Made by a program: the position numbers and the translations under genes
Shown: piece by piece, positions 35,324 through 44,924 of the stretch
Numbering within the stretch: the stretch's first letter is position 1
How the letters are laid out: the number at the start of each line of letters is the position of its first letter
The notes under the pieces: model-generated
Seen by the model: only the letters and a program-made list of their open reading frames with translations
Database searches by the model: none
What the model was told of the DNA's origin: nothing
Source of the DNA: Bacillota bacterium
GTDB lineage: Bacteria; Bacillota; Clostridia; Lachnospirales; Lachnospiraceae
Direction: 5' to 3'
NCBI GenBank assembly: GCA_023386815.1
Contig: JAEWIZ010000034.1
Coordinates: 101,265 to 165,264, forward strand
DNA: 64,000 bases

Positions 35324-35506
35324 TCAAATCTTCAAGTCTATATTGGTGCCAAGTTCAGGGTTAACAGATTGTTCCATCATTTTGATCATGCCCTGTCCAG
35401 AGGTCACAGCAGAATCTAATGCTTTTGATAACACAGCCATGCCTATTACGGGACTGCTAGCTTGCTGATACTGTGTAGTTGATACTGGTAAAGAAGCGAT
35501 TTGCAT
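35324..35506 (-). CDS. YjfB-like putative motility protein
   Basis: 60-residue protein of the YjfB family, seen in motile Firmicutes. Characteristic features: a short N-terminal MQIASLPVSTTQ, a central helix VIGMAVLSKALDSAVTSGQGMIKMMEQSV, and the C-terminal NPELGTNIDLKI. AAAGGAGT lies before the ATG at 35506. Its biochemical role is unknown; the family is often in the sigma-D (motility) regulon. Confidence 0.85.
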   Translation of the reverse strand: MQIASLPVSTTQYQQASSPVIGMAVLSKALDSAVTSGQGMIKMMEQSVNPELGTNIDLKI

Positions 35507-35704
35507 AGTTACTCCTTTCTCACACTGTCAGTGAATAACTTAAGGTTAAAATACAATAAAATATAGTGTAAGTAGATTATAGCATAGAATCCCGAAGAAG
35601 TAAAAGCACATTTTGGGATAATAGGTAGAATTTACTCACATAAGGTTACTATTATTTGCTTTGTATATAGTTAATTATTAATTTCATCCAAGGAGGAATG
35701 ATTT

Positions 35705-36622
35705 ATGATTTATGATGTAATAATTATTGGTTCGGGGCCGGCAGGCTTATCAGCGGCAATCTATGCGAAAAGAGCCGAATTGAGTGTGATGGTGATAGAG
35801 AAGGCTGGTTTGAGCGGTGGACAGGTAATCAATACCTATGAAGTAGATAATTATCCTGGTATTCCAGGGATCGGCGGCTTTGAATTGAGCATCAAGTTTA
35901 GAGAACATGCAGATAAGTTGGGTGCTACTTTTGTAAATGGAGAAGTATCAGATTTTTCGTTGAATGGAGAAATTAAAAAAGTTACTCTTGATAATGGAAC
36001 AAGTTACGAGGCTAATAGTGTAATTATTGCAACAGGTGGAACACCAAGGCTTTTGGATGTCCCTGGAGAGAAGGAGTTATCCGGTATGGGAGTGTCCTAT
36101 TGCGCAACCTGTGACGGAGCATTCTTTAAAAATAAAAAAGTGGCAGTGATTGGTGGCGGAGATGTTGCAGTTGAAGATGCTATTTTTCTTGCAAGAATCT
36201 GCGAGCATGTTTACGTGATTCACCGTAGAGATCAATTCCGTGCATCCAGACATTTAGCGACAAGGCTTCAGGAGCTACCCAATGTTACGATTATTTGGGA
36301 TAGTGTTGTTAGTAAAATAAACGGTGAAGATAAGGTGGAGTCCCTTGATATAAAGAACCTTAAAACGGAGGAGAAGACTAGTTATGACGTGGCCGGTGTA
36401 TTTATCGCAGTAGGCTACATCCCGAATTCTGAGGCTTATAAGAAGGTTGTGGCGACTGATGGGGGCGGATATATTATTGCTGGCGAAAATTGTGAGACTA
36501 ATATTCCGGGTATTTATGCAGCAGGAGACATTAGAACCAAGGATCTTAGACAAATTATTACGGCAGCTGCAGATGGAGCAAATGCAATTACAGCAGTAGA
36601 AAAGTATTTAAATCAGTTCTAA
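35705..36622 (+). CDS. trxB: Thioredoxin reductase (NADPH, FAD)
   Basis: Flavoenzyme reducing thioredoxin. FAD motif IIGSGPAGLSAAIYAKRAE (7-25), redox-active CATC (133-136), NADPH motif VAVIGGGDVAVEDAIFLA, and C-terminal YAAGDIRTKDLRQIITAAADGA. 305 residues, usual length. AAGGAGGAATGATTT precedes ATG 35705. It is monocistronic; a thioredoxin gene is not in the window. Confidence 0.95.
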   Translation: MIYDVIIIGSGPAGLSAAIYAKRAELSVMVIEKAGLSGGQVINTYEVDNYPGIPGIGGFELSIKFREHADKLGATFVNGEVSDFSLNGEIKKVTLDNGTSYEANSVIIATGGTPRLLDVPGEKELSGMGVSYCATCDGAFFKNKKVAVIGGGDVAVEDAIFLARICEHVYVIHRRDQFRASRHLATRLQELPNVTIIWDSVVSKINGEDKVESLDIKNLKTEEKTSYDVAGVFIAVGYIPNSEAYKKVVATDGGGYIIAGENCETNIPGIYAAGDIRTKDLRQIITAAADGANAITAVEKYLNQF

Positions 36623-36700
36623 ATCAAGAAAAGCCCGAGAAATCGGACTTTGTGTCGAAAATGGAAACCAAATAATTCTACAGTTTTAGTCTAAATCTCA

Positions 36701-36729
36701 TTGACATAAAGTGTCATATATATTATAAT
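36701..36729 (+). promoter_or_regulatory. Promoter of the NlpC/P60 gene
   Basis: TTGACA (36701-36706), 17-base spacer, TATAAT (36724-36729): perfect sigma-A consensus, 90 bases before the GTG start. Confidence 0.9.
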
Positions 36730-36819
36730 TACCTCGATGATTGTAATAATTTCGTAACAATTCATCGATACATGGGACAATGTAATTAGAGTACGTATGA
36801 TACTTAGGAGGTAGGGTAC

Positions 36820-38109
36820 GTGAGAGGGAAAAAGGCTATTAAAACTGTAGTGTACATAGCATCAGCCGTAGCTTGTATTATGATTCCAACAGGCAGAGCC
36901 CATGCAGCAGAGTCGGTTTATGCTGAGCAGGGCGTAGCAGGAATAGCGGCTATTTTAGAGAATGCATCCGTTGAAGAGTTAGAGAGCGCATATAGCGCAT
37001 CAATTGAAATATTAAGTAAAGAGATGGAATCACCTTACGCTAATCTTGGCGTATCAGTAGCAGATAATTATGTTAACATAAGAAAGGAACCATCGACAGA
37101 GAGTGAAGTAACAGGTAAGCTCTATCGTGGTTGCGCGGCAGATATACTGGACACCTTAGAGGGTGGTTGGGTTAAGATAAAATCAGGAGATGTAGAAGGT
37201 TACATTGCAATGGATTTCCTGGCAATTGGTGATGAGGCAGAGTCCATGGTAGATAAATATGCTACTAAGTGGGCAACGGTTAATACTCAAACCTTACGAG
37301 TCCGAGAAAAACAAAGTACTGAATCAACAATTTTGACACTGATTCCTATCGGCGAAAAATACATAGTAGTAAATGAACATGACGAGTGGATCGAAATTCT
37401 GCTTGGTACGGATGAAGAAACTGGTTCTGATTTTACTGGCTTTGTTAAGAAAGAGTTAGTGGATATCTCCGTGGATTTCAAATATGCGATATCAGTTGAA
37501 GAAGAGAATAGAATTATGAGGGAGCAGGCAGAAGCTGAAGCGGCTGAAGCACAACGAAAGTTGGAACTTGCTCAGGAAGAAGCAGAGAGAAAGGAAGCAG
37601 CAAGAAAAGAAGCGGAGCGAAAGGCTCAAGAAGCAGCACAGGCTCAGGAATCCAATTCTTCAAGCAGCTCCTCAGGTAACTCATCGAATAGCTCTTCCAG
37701 CAATAATTCCTCCTCCCAGAGTTCCTCCTCAGGATCTAATTCGGAATTAAGAAGTAAAGTAGTAAACTACGCGCTTAAGTTTGTTGGTAACCGATATGTA
37801 TGGGGCGGTGAAAGTTTAACGAACGGAGCTGACTGTTCAGGCTTTGTACAATCAATTTATGGAGACTTTGGTTATTCACTTCCAAGAGTATCCAGAGATC
37901 AAGCCTCCTCAGCAGGTAAACGAGTAAGTGAGAGCGATATATTACCGGGCGATTTAGTGTTTTATGCAAATAGCAGTGGTTCTGTTAACCATGTTGCGAT
38001 GTACATAGGTAATGGAATGATTGTTCATGCCGCAAATTCACGTCAGGGTATTATTACATCTCATTATAAATATCGTGATATATATTGCGTAAGAAGAGTT
38101 ATTAACTAG
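36820..38109 (+). CDS. Secreted SH3b-SH3b-NlpC/P60 cell-wall hydrolase
   Basis: Peptidoglycan endopeptidase of the D,L-endopeptidase type. Signal peptide with cleavage near AHA-A (about residue 29). Two bacterial SH3 domains follow (about 70-135, VADNYVNIRKEPS; and 148-215, TLRVREKQST). Then an Ala/Glu/Arg-rich coiled coil (about 225-280) and a Ser/Asn-rich linker. The C-terminal NlpC/P60 domain (about 310-429) has catalytic Cys in ADCSGFVQ (about 340), His in VNHVAMYIG (about 391) and a polar third residue in VHAANSRQG. GTG start at 36820 with TTAGGAGG. Strong promoter, own terminator. Confidence 0.9.
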   Translation: MRGKKAIKTVVYIASAVACIMIPTGRAHAAESVYAEQGVAGIAAILENASVEELESAYSASIEILSKEMESPYANLGVSVADNYVNIRKEPSTESEVTGKLYRGCAADILDTLEGGWVKIKSGDVEGYIAMDFLAIGDEAESMVDKYATKWATVNTQTLRVREKQSTESTILTLIPIGEKYIVVNEHDEWIEILLGTDEETGSDFTGFVKKELVDISVDFKYAISVEEENRIMREQAEAEAAEAQRKLELAQEEAERKEAARKEAERKAQEAAQAQESNSSSSSSGNSSNSSSSNNSSSQSSSSGSNSELRSKVVNYALKFVGNRYVWGGESLTNGADCSGFVQSIYGDFGYSLPRVSRDQASSAGKRVSESDILPGDLVFYANSSGSVNHVAMYIGNGMIVHAANSRQGIITSHYKYRDIYCVRRVIN

Positions 38110-38164
38110 GATGAGAGTAATAAGTTAAGAATAATAAATCAAGAATTATAAAACAATGCATGGA

Positions 38165-38191
38165 TCAGGGAAGTCTAAAAGACTTCCCTGA
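38165..38191 (+). terminator. Terminator after the NlpC/P60 gene
   Basis: Perfect 11-bp stem TCAGGGAAGTC / GACTTCCCTGA with TAAAA loop, followed by TTTGTTTTA. Confidence 0.9.
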
Positions 38192-38361
38192 TTTGTTTTA
38201 TTATTAGGAGAGCACGGTTTCTTCCTATCTAGATAGGAATTAGGCTTAGAATCTTAATTTGTAGGAAAGATAGTTGGAAAAAAGGATAATTTGTGTTAAG
38301 ATTATTCTAATGATTTTAAGGTTATCAGGGATCTGAGACTAACTAGAAAAGGGGGATAAAA

Positions 38362-38739
38362 GTGCAAGCCAGAGATATCAGTGATCGCAGAAAGTATAAA
38401 AGAATCATGATTGATCTTCATATAGAAGTAGATGAAGTTTTCAAACAGGATTATGTAGTAATAAAGGATCTAAATGCGTCAGTTGAAGTATTTGATATAT
38501 CGAAGGCCGGAATAGGTTTTGTGAGTGAAGCGAGTTTACCTTTAGGCTACTATTTCCGAGCAAGGATCAATCTGGGTGATGGGGAATTCTTTTTTGCAGT
38601 AATACGAATTGTGAGAGCACACATAACAGAGGATAATAAGATGGTTTATGGAGCGGAATTTATTGGGCTGGCTCCTTTTCTGGCAGATAAAGTAGATAAA
38701 TATGAATCCAGATTAAACGATAATATAATAAATGAATAA
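38362..38739 (+). CDS. PilZ-domain protein
   Basis: Single PilZ domain, the usual cyclic-di-GMP receptor. The N-terminal DRRKYKR resembles the RxxxR ligand motif, and VFDISKAGIGFVSE the D/NxSxxG motif. 125 residues with little else. GTG start at 38362 preceded by GGGGGAT. It is followed by a strong terminator. Motility genes elsewhere in the window suggest a role in flagellar or surface control; that is inference. Confidence 0.85.
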   Translation: MQARDISDRRKYKRIMIDLHIEVDEVFKQDYVVIKDLNASVEVFDISKAGIGFVSEASLPLGYYFRARINLGDGEFFFAVIRIVRAHITEDNKMVYGAEFIGLAPFLADKVDKYESRLNDNIINE

Positions 38740-38759
38740 CAGATGAATTATATATGAAC

Positions 38760-38803
38760 AGGCTATCAAGATCGAAGTATTCGATTTATGATAGCCTTTT
38801 TTA
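38760..38803 (+). terminator. Terminator after the PilZ gene
   Basis: AGGCTATCA (38760-38768) / TGATAGCCT (38789-38797) with inner ATCGAA / TTCGAT pairing, followed by TTTTTTA. Confidence 0.9.
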
Positions 38804-38824
38804 CCCTCTCCTTTTTAAAATTTC

Positions 38825-39146
38825 TGTGGATAACTAAAATGTTGGTCTGAAAAAGATATTTTGTTTTTTGCTTTGAATTTTAAATATTATGATAAATATA
38901 GCAATAAAGGATAAATTGAATGGATTTGAGTTAATTTTCATGCATTTTTCATTTTGATAAAAATGTAGTAAAGACCTATTGACAATGATAAGCATGTACA
39001 AATTGCACAAAAGAGCGTCCTAAAAAAGAAAATTAAGGAAATCTACCAGTTGGATAAGTTGATTTATCAAGAAGTTATCCACAGGGCAGAAGGCCGATTT
39101 TTATGTAAAATGAAAGTTATACACGGGTTTATCCACATTATCCACA
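38825..39146. promoter_or_regulatory. Cluster of DnaA boxes
   Basis: Four perfect 9-mers of the DnaA box TTATCCACA: inverted at 38825-38833, forward at 39075-39083, and two abutting forward copies at 39129-39137 and 39138-39146. A near match TTATACACG is at 39117-39125. The DNA around is AT-rich and noncoding: the whole gap from the PilZ gene to hpf is 780 bases. dnaA and dnaN are not in the window, so this is probably a DnaA-binding regulatory or titration cluster rather than the replication origin, but an origin role cannot be excluded from sequence alone. Confidence 0.85.
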
Positions 39147-39433
39147 GAAAGTCACTACTTGTGTCGGACGACAAAATTCGTGTCAATTGCGAAAGTGCGT
39201 TTTGTAACTTATGATAAATCGATTGTAATGGACAAAAACTTTGATTTTTCTGCTTGACTATCTTATTGTCGGATAATATTAAAAGACGTTTGAAATTTAG
39301 TAAAAAACAGCTGAGTAAGAATAAAATAATCTAGAATATAATGAAAATAGTGGTCTTAGATGTATATTTGTGCAGAAATTTATGATGAAATGTATTAATC
39401 GGTGCCAGATCTGCCAAATTGAAACAAAGTAGC

Positions 39434-39462
39434 TTGTCACTTCTTTTGAATTATGATATAAT
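39434..39462 (+). promoter_or_regulatory. Promoter of hpf
   Basis: TTGTCA (39434-39439), 17 bases, TATAAT (39457-39462), 57 bases before the hpf start. Confidence 0.75.
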
Positions 39463-39519
39463 AAAGCTAGCATAAGAAGTATCAATGCGAACAAGAAAGT
39501 CAAAAAGGAGTTGGTCATA

Positions 39520-40047
39520 ATGCGTTATATAATCAGCGGTAAGAATATTGATGTAACAGAGGGATTGAAGACAGCTGTATATGAAAAGATCGGTAAACTT
39601 GAGAGATACTTTACTCCTGACACTGAAATTCATGTAACACTCAGCGTAGAAAAAGAAAGACAAAAAATTGAGGTGACAATACCAGTCAAAGGAAATATTA
39701 TAAGAGCTGAGCAAGTAAGTAATGACATGTATGTCTCTATTGACTTAGTTGAGGAGATTATTGAACGTCAACTCAGAAAATACAAGAACAAATTAATTGA
39801 TCATAAACAAGCTTCCTCAAATTTCAATCAAACCTTTATAGATGACGACTACTTTGAGGACGATGCTGTTAAGATTGTGAAGACCAAGCGTTTTGCGATT
39901 AAACCAATGGATGCAGAAGAAGCTTGTATACAGATGGAGTTGCTGGGACATAATTTCTATGTTTTCCGTAATGCTCATACCGATGAGGTGAATGTAGTAT
40001 ATAAAAGAAAAGGTAGCACTTATGGTTTAATTGAGCCGGAGTTCTAG
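39520..40047 (+). CDS. hpf: Ribosome hibernation-promoting factor, long form
   Basis: Long HPF (YvyD type) that dimerises 70S ribosomes into inactive 100S particles. The N-terminal S30AE domain reads YIISGKNIDVTEGLKTAVYEKIGKLERYF and the C-terminal dimerisation domain ends ELLGHNFYVFRNAHTDEVNVVYKRKGSTYGLIEP. 175 residues. ATG 39520 is chosen over TTG 39511 because AAAAAGGAG is 9 bases before it. The order hpf-secA-prfB is the same as yvyD-secA-prfB in Bacillus. Confidence 0.93.
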   Translation: MRYIISGKNIDVTEGLKTAVYEKIGKLERYFTPDTEIHVTLSVEKERQKIEVTIPVKGNIIRAEQVSNDMYVSIDLVEEIIERQLRKYKNKLIDHKQASSNFNQTFIDDDYFEDDAVKIVKTKRFAIKPMDAEEACIQMELLGHNFYVFRNAHTDEVNVVYKRKGSTYGLIEPEF

Positions 40048-40077
40048 GCGTATAACTTTAAGAATGATTTGCTATTA

Positions 40078-40118
40078 GCAGGGTACTTTTCGTGTTACGA
40101 GAAGCACCCTGCTTTTTT
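40078..40118 (+). terminator. hpf terminator
   Basis: GCAGGGT (40078-40084) / ACCCTGC (40106-40112), with inner CTTTTCG / CGAGAAG pairing, followed by TTTTTT. Confidence 0.9.
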
Positions 40119-40325
40119 CTTTGTCTGTATTTTAGATACGTTTTGTTGCGAAATAGTTCATAAACAGTTCATAAACGTTTCACTTTACCGATTCGTTAAC
40201 ATGTGGTATGATGTGGTTTATTACAAGAACAATAATTATGTTCTGGTAGTTTGGATGCATGGCGCAAAAACAGCGCCCCTCCCGGAAACAAAAAAGGAAG
40301 GTTCTGGGAACTGTATAAAATTAAG

Positions 40326-40354
40326 TTGAATAGTAAGAAATGAAATGGTACAAT
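40326..40354 (+). promoter_or_regulatory. Promoter of secA
   Basis: TTGAAT (40326-40331), 17 bases, TACAAT (40349-40354), 55 bases before the secA start. The rest of the 361-base gap holds the hpf terminator and nothing else supported. Confidence 0.65.
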
Positions 40355-40408
40355 ATCAGTTGAACGATTTTTAAATCGAATAAGTAGCAGTACAGGAGTG
40401 AACCGAAT

Positions 40409-42982
40409 ATGGGCGTAGTCGAAAAGATTTTTGGAACTCATAGTGAACGCGAAGTAAAACGAATTTTACCGATTGTAGATAAAATTGAAGCATTAGAACC
40501 ACAATATATAAAATTGACAGATGAAGAATTAAAAGCAAAAACAACTGAATTTAAAAACAGACTCAAAAATGGTGAGACTTTAGATGATATATTGGTAGAA
40601 GCATATGCAACTGTGCGCGAAGCAGCTAAGAGAGTAATTGGACTTAGACATTATCGTGTTCAGTTGATTGGTGGTATTATACTCCATCAGGGACGTATTA
40701 CAGAAATGCGTACCGGTGAAGGAAAGACATTAGTAGCAACTCTGCCGTCTTATTTGAATGCACTGGAAGGTAAAGGTGTACATGTTGTAACAGTAAATGA
40801 CTATTTGGCAAAGCGTGATGCTGAGTGGATGGGAAAAATTCATGAGTTCTTAGGCTTATCCGTAGGAGTTATTTTAAATAGTATTGAAAAGGAAGATAGA
40901 AGAGAAGCATATGCCTGTGACATCACATATGCTACGAATAATGAGCTTGGTTTCGATTATTTAAGAGATAACATGGTGATTTATAAAGAGCAGCTGGTTA
41001 TGAGAGAACTTCACTATGCAATCATTGATGAGGTTGACTCTATCTTAATTGATGAGGCTAGAACTCCGCTCATTATCTCTGGACAAAGTGGTAAATCTAC
41101 CGATCTTTATCGTGTATGTGATATTATTGCCAGACAGTTAAAGAGAGGCGAAGCCAGTGCGGAATTGACAAAAATGGCTGCTTTAATGAAAGAGGATATT
41201 GAGGAGACTGGCGATTTTATTGTTAATGAGAAAGAAAAGAATGTTCACCTTACAGAAGAAGGTGTGAAAAAGGTTGAGAAGTTCTTTAATTTAGAGAATC
41301 TTGCTGACCCTGAAAATCTTGAGATTCAGCATAACATTATACTCGCTCTTCGTGCTCATAACTTAATGTTTAGGGACAAGGATTATGTAGTAAAGGATGA
41401 CGAGGTTCTTATCGTAGATGAATTTACTGGCCGTATTATGCCCGGTAGACGTTATAGTGACGGTTTGCATCAGGCGATTGAAGCAAAGGAAAATGTTAAG
41501 GTTAAGAGAGAAAGTAAAACCTTGGCGACGATTACTTTCCAGAACTTCTTTAACAAATACAAGAAAAAGTCAGGTATGACCGGTACGGCTTTAACCGAAG
41601 AAAAGGAATTCAGAGAAATCTATGGAATGGACGTAATTGAAGTGCCTACTAACATTCCGGTATCTCGTATTGACCATCAGGATGCTGTTTATAAGACAAG
41701 AAAAGAAAAACTGGGAGCAATTATTAATGAAATAATTGCGGCAAATAAGAAAGGACAGCCAGTTCTGGTTGGTACTATCACAATTGAAGCTTCGGAAGAG
41801 ATTAGTGATATCTTGAAAAAGCATAACATAACTCATAAGGTTTTGAATGCGAAATTCCACGAAATGGAGGCTGAAATTGTTGCTGATGCAGGACAGTTTG
41901 GAGCAGTAACCATTGCTACTAATATGGCTGGACGTGGTACAGACATTAAGCTTGGAGAAGGAGTAAAAGAAGCTGGTGGTTTAAAAATTATTGGTACGGA
42001 AAGACATGAAGCAAGACGTATCGATAACCAGTTACGTGGACGTGCCGGAAGACAGGGTGACCCTGGTGAATCTCGTTTCTTTATTTCCCTGGAAGATGAT
42101 TTAATGAGACTCTTTGGTTCCGAACGTTTAATGACCATGTTTAACTCACTGGGCTTACCAGAAGGTGAACAGATTGAGCATAAGATGTTAAGTAATGCAA
42201 TCGAAAGAGCTCAGAAAAAGATAGAAAGTAATAACTACGGTATCAGAAAGAACTTATTGGAATATGACCAGGTAAATAATGAACAGAGAGAAATTATTTA
42301 TGCGGAAAGAAGAAAGGTTCTGGATGGAGAAAGCATGCGTGATACAATTTACCGCATGATTACTGAGATCGTAGAAGACAGTGTTAATACCTGTATTAGC
42401 GAAGATCAGAGCCCACAGGATTGGAATCTTGGTGAGCTTGGGGAGCTGTTGCTTCCGATTATTCCATTAGTAAATGTCCAGTTTACACAGGAGCAGCTTC
42501 GTGGTATGAAGAAGAATGATCTGATTCAACTACTGAAAGAGGATGCTGTTAAGCTCTATGAAGAAAAAGAACTTGAATTCCCTGAGATTGAACAAATCAG
42601 AGAAATAGAGCGTGTCATCTTATTAAAGGTAATCGACCGTAAGTGGATGGATCATATAGATGATATGGATCAGTTGCGTCAAGGTATTGGATTGATGGCT
42701 TATGGTCAGCGTCAGCCTGTTGTGGAATATAAATTCCAAGGTTTTGACATGTTTGATTCTATGATTAATGCAATTCGTGAGGATACGATCAAGGCATTGA
42801 TGCATGTACGCATAGAGCAGAAGGTAGAACGTGAGCAGGTTGCTAAGGTAACCGGTACGAATAAGGATGATAGTGTTGCAAATGCTCCTGTCAAGAGAGT
42901 TGGCAAGAAGGTTCAACCGAATGATCCATGCCCTTGCGGAAGCGGAAGAAAATACAAACACTGCTGCGGAAGAAATGCATAA
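40409..42982 (+). CDS. secA: Preprotein translocase ATPase SecA
   Basis: Motor ATPase driving proteins through SecYEG. Walker A is RTGEGKTLVATLP near residue 100, Walker B IIDEVDSILIDEARTPLIISG, helicase motifs VGTITIEASEEISD and NMAGRGTDIKLGEG, RQLRGRAGRQGDPGES-type motif VI (LRGRAGRQGDPGESRFF). The C-terminus carries the zinc-binding SEC-C tail PCPCGSGRKYKHCCG. 857 residues. AGGAGTGAACCGAAT precedes ATG 40409. Confidence 0.97.
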   Translation: MGVVEKIFGTHSEREVKRILPIVDKIEALEPQYIKLTDEELKAKTTEFKNRLKNGETLDDILVEAYATVREAAKRVIGLRHYRVQLIGGIILHQGRITEMRTGEGKTLVATLPSYLNALEGKGVHVVTVNDYLAKRDAEWMGKIHEFLGLSVGVILNSIEKEDRREAYACDITYATNNELGFDYLRDNMVIYKEQLVMRELHYAIIDEVDSILIDEARTPLIISGQSGKSTDLYRVCDIIARQLKRGEASAELTKMAALMKEDIEETGDFIVNEKEKNVHLTEEGVKKVEKFFNLENLADPENLEIQHNIILALRAHNLMFRDKDYVVKDDEVLIVDEFTGRIMPGRRYSDGLHQAIEAKENVKVKRESKTLATITFQNFFNKYKKKSGMTGTALTEEKEFREIYGMDVIEVPTNIPVSRIDHQDAVYKTRKEKLGAIINEIIAANKKGQPVLVGTITIEASEEISDILKKHNITHKVLNAKFHEMEAEIVADAGQFGAVTIATNMAGRGTDIKLGEGVKEAGGLKIIGTERHEARRIDNQLRGRAGRQGDPGESRFFISLEDDLMRLFGSERLMTMFNSLGLPEGEQIEHKMLSNAIERAQKKIESNNYGIRKNLLEYDQVNNEQREIIYAERRKVLDGESMRDTIYRMITEIVEDSVNTCISEDQSPQDWNLGELGELLLPIIPLVNVQFTQEQLRGMKKNDLIQLLKEDAVKLYEEKELEFPEIEQIREIERVILLKVIDRKWMDHIDDMDQLRQGIGLMAYGQRQPVVEYKFQGFDMFDSMINAIREDTIKALMHVRIEQKVEREQVAKVTGTNKDDSVANAPVKRVGKKVQPNDPCPCGSGRKYKHCCGRNA

Positions 42983-43035
42983 TATTTCAAGTGAATTATT
43001 ATAAAAAATAATTGAATTTTTATGAATCCTGCGAT

Positions 43036-43055
43036 ATAATATCGTCAGATATTAT
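43036..43055. repeat. Palindrome related to the 1.4-kb repeat cluster
   Basis: ATAATATC-GTCA-GATATTAT, a perfect 8-bp stem with a 4-base loop, nearly identical to the two TATAATATC-GACA-GATATTATA palindromes at 1426-1451 and 1518-1539. It lies in the secA-prfB gap. A second, longer inverted repeat follows at 43107-43156 (TTGCG / CGCAA and TTATTAAG / CTTAATAT). Confidence 0.75.
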
Positions 43056-43225
43056 TTCATAGGAAGTAATGCGGTTTCCTATAAATGTACTGCATGATGA
43101 AAAAAGTTGCGTTTTATTAAGGGCTAAGTTATTGTTGATACTTAATATTAGCGCAAACCAGGCAGCATGACGTGCAAAGTATGGGATCTTGCGGATATGA
43201 AATAATATAAAAAAGAGGTGATTTA

Positions 43226-44342
43226 GTGGTAGAATTGGATCAGTTTAAATATACGCTCAGCATTTATGAAAAACCATTAATTGAAATGGGGGATTCACTT
43301 TGACCTCGCGAAAAAGAAAGATCGCGTGACAGAGATTGAACAAACTATGGAAGAACATGGCTTTTGGGATGATTCTGATAGAGCGCAAGGCTTTATGAAA
43401 GAGTTGAAGAACCTAAAAGACGTAATTGAAGAATATGAGCATCTTAAAAGAGATTATGAGGATGTTCAGACACTGATTCAAATGGGTTATGAAGAAAATG
43501 ATGAAAGCTTAATTCCTGAAATTGAAGAAGCTTTGAATGTTTTTATAGGCAGCTTAGATGAACTTAAGCTTAGAACCCTATTATCTGGAGAGTATGACAA
43601 ATACAATGCCATATTAACATTGCATGCCGGTGCTGGCGGGACTGAAAGCTGTGACTGGGCAAGCATGTTATGCCGAATGTACCAACGCTGGGCTGATAAA
43701 AAAGGCTTTACAACAGAAATGATAGATTTTCTGGATGGTGATGAGGCAGGCTTTAAGTCAGTAACTCTGCAGATTAATGGTCTAAATGCTTATGGGTATT
43801 TAAAATCAGAGCGAGGGGTACATCGTCTTGTTCGAATATCGCCCTTCAATGCAGCAGGAAAGCGTCAGACCTCCTTCGTGTCTTGTGATGTAATGCCGGA
43901 TATAGAGGATGATATCGATATCGAGATCAATGAAGAAGAACTACGTATTGATACCTACCGCTCCAGTGGTGCCGGTGGACAGCATGTTAATAAGACTTCA
44001 TCAGCAATTCGAATTACCCATTTGCCTACAAATATTGTAGTGCAGTGTCAAAATGAGCGTTCCCAGCTGCAAAATAAAGATAAGGCCATGAAAATGCTGA
44101 AGGCAAAGCTTTATTTACTAAGACAGCAAGAGAATCAAGAAAAAATATCAGGAATCCGTGGTGAAGTGAAGGATATTGCATGGGGGAATCAAATTAGATC
44201 CTATGTAATGCAGCCATATACGTTAGTAAAGGATCATCGTACAAACGAAGAAGTAGGTAATGCAATCAACGTACTGGACGGCAACCTAGATCCCTTTATC
44301 AACGCATATTTAAAATGGAATGCACAAAATCTGATCACATAA
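43226..44342 (+). CDS. prfB: Peptide chain release factor 2, programmed +1 frameshift
   Basis: Release factor reading UAA and UGA. Translation starts at GTG 43226 (MVELDQFKYTLSIYEKP) after AAGAGGTGA, meets an in-frame TGA at 43301-43303 after 25 codons, and continues in the +1 frame (LDLAKKKDRVTE) to 44342, giving about 371 residues. The RF2 tripeptide SPF (RISPFNAAGK) and the GGQ motif (GAGGQHVNKTSSAIR) are intact. RF2 shortage raises frameshifting, an autoregulation known for prfB. Automated calling would split or truncate this gene at 43281. It follows secA, as in Bacillus. Confidence 0.95.
43288..43304 (+). other. prfB frameshift site
   Basis: Slippery CTT-TGA-C at 43298-43304, preceded by the SD-like GGGGG at 43288-43292. 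The spacer between GGGGG and CTT is 5 bases (ATTCA), versus 3 (TAT) in Escherichia coli. Confidence 0.93.
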
Positions 44343-44368
44343 GATGAATACCTTAAGGAGGGTTAATT

Positions 44369-44857
44369 ATGCAGGTTACAAAACAAGCTGTCTTTGCTCT
44401 TGGAGATAGGGAATATGGATTTGATATCATGGATGTTAATACCATCGAAAAGGTTATTCCTATTTTACCAGTGGCTAATATCCCGACTAATTTCAAAGGA
44501 ATCATACAGTTAAGAGGCGAAACAATTCCAGTATATAGCCTTCGTAGAAAATTTGGCCTTCCGGATGTTCCTACAGATGATAATACCCGGTATATCATAA
44601 CAAAAACCGGCGGCTTGCTGGTTGCGTATGAAGTTGATCAAATGAAGGAAATTGTACAGCTAGAACCGGAGCAGTTAAATGAATTTCCCTCAATTCTAAA
44701 AAATTTAAACACCTCCTATGTTAAATTTGTTACTAATGTGAATGGTAGACTGATCCTTGGGCTCGATCAGAACAAGATTATGGCGCAGGAAGAAGAGGCT
44801 ATGATAAAGTCGGAAATGGGAATCCTACACGGCAGAGCTGACTCAGAGATAAAGTAA
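44369..44857 (+). CDS. CheW-like chemotaxis coupling protein
   Basis: CheW-domain protein linking chemoreceptors to the CheA kinase. It begins FALGDREYGFDIMDVNTIEKV, followed by NFKGIIQLRGETIPVYSLRRKFGL, the CheW signature, and ends RLILGLDQNKIM. 162 residues, CheW only. AAGGAGGGTTAATT precedes ATG 44369. No other che gene is adjacent, so it may be an accessory coupling protein (CheV/CheW paralogue) rather than the one in the main che operon. Confidence 0.87.
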   Translation: MQVTKQAVFALGDREYGFDIMDVNTIEKVIPILPVANIPTNFKGIIQLRGETIPVYSLRRKFGLPDVPTDDNTRYIITKTGGLLVAYEVDQMKEIVQLEPEQLNEFPSILKNLNTSYVKFVTNVNGRLILGLDQNKIMAQEEEAMIKSEMGILHGRADSEIK

Positions 44858-44924
44858 GAAGAAGCATAAGTGAAAACAAATTTATTGCAAAGAGCATAGT
44901 AAATAATCAAAGGGAGAGTGGATT

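Noticed and set aside
38825..39146. Chromosomal origin oriC
   Set aside because: No dnaA, dnaN, rpmH or other origin-linked genes nearby; kept as a DnaA-box cluster instead.
43281..44342. prfB as a simple gene starting at 43281
   Set aside because: That start lies inside the frameshift region; the GTG at 43226 and the CTT-TGA-C site give the full RF2 N-terminus.
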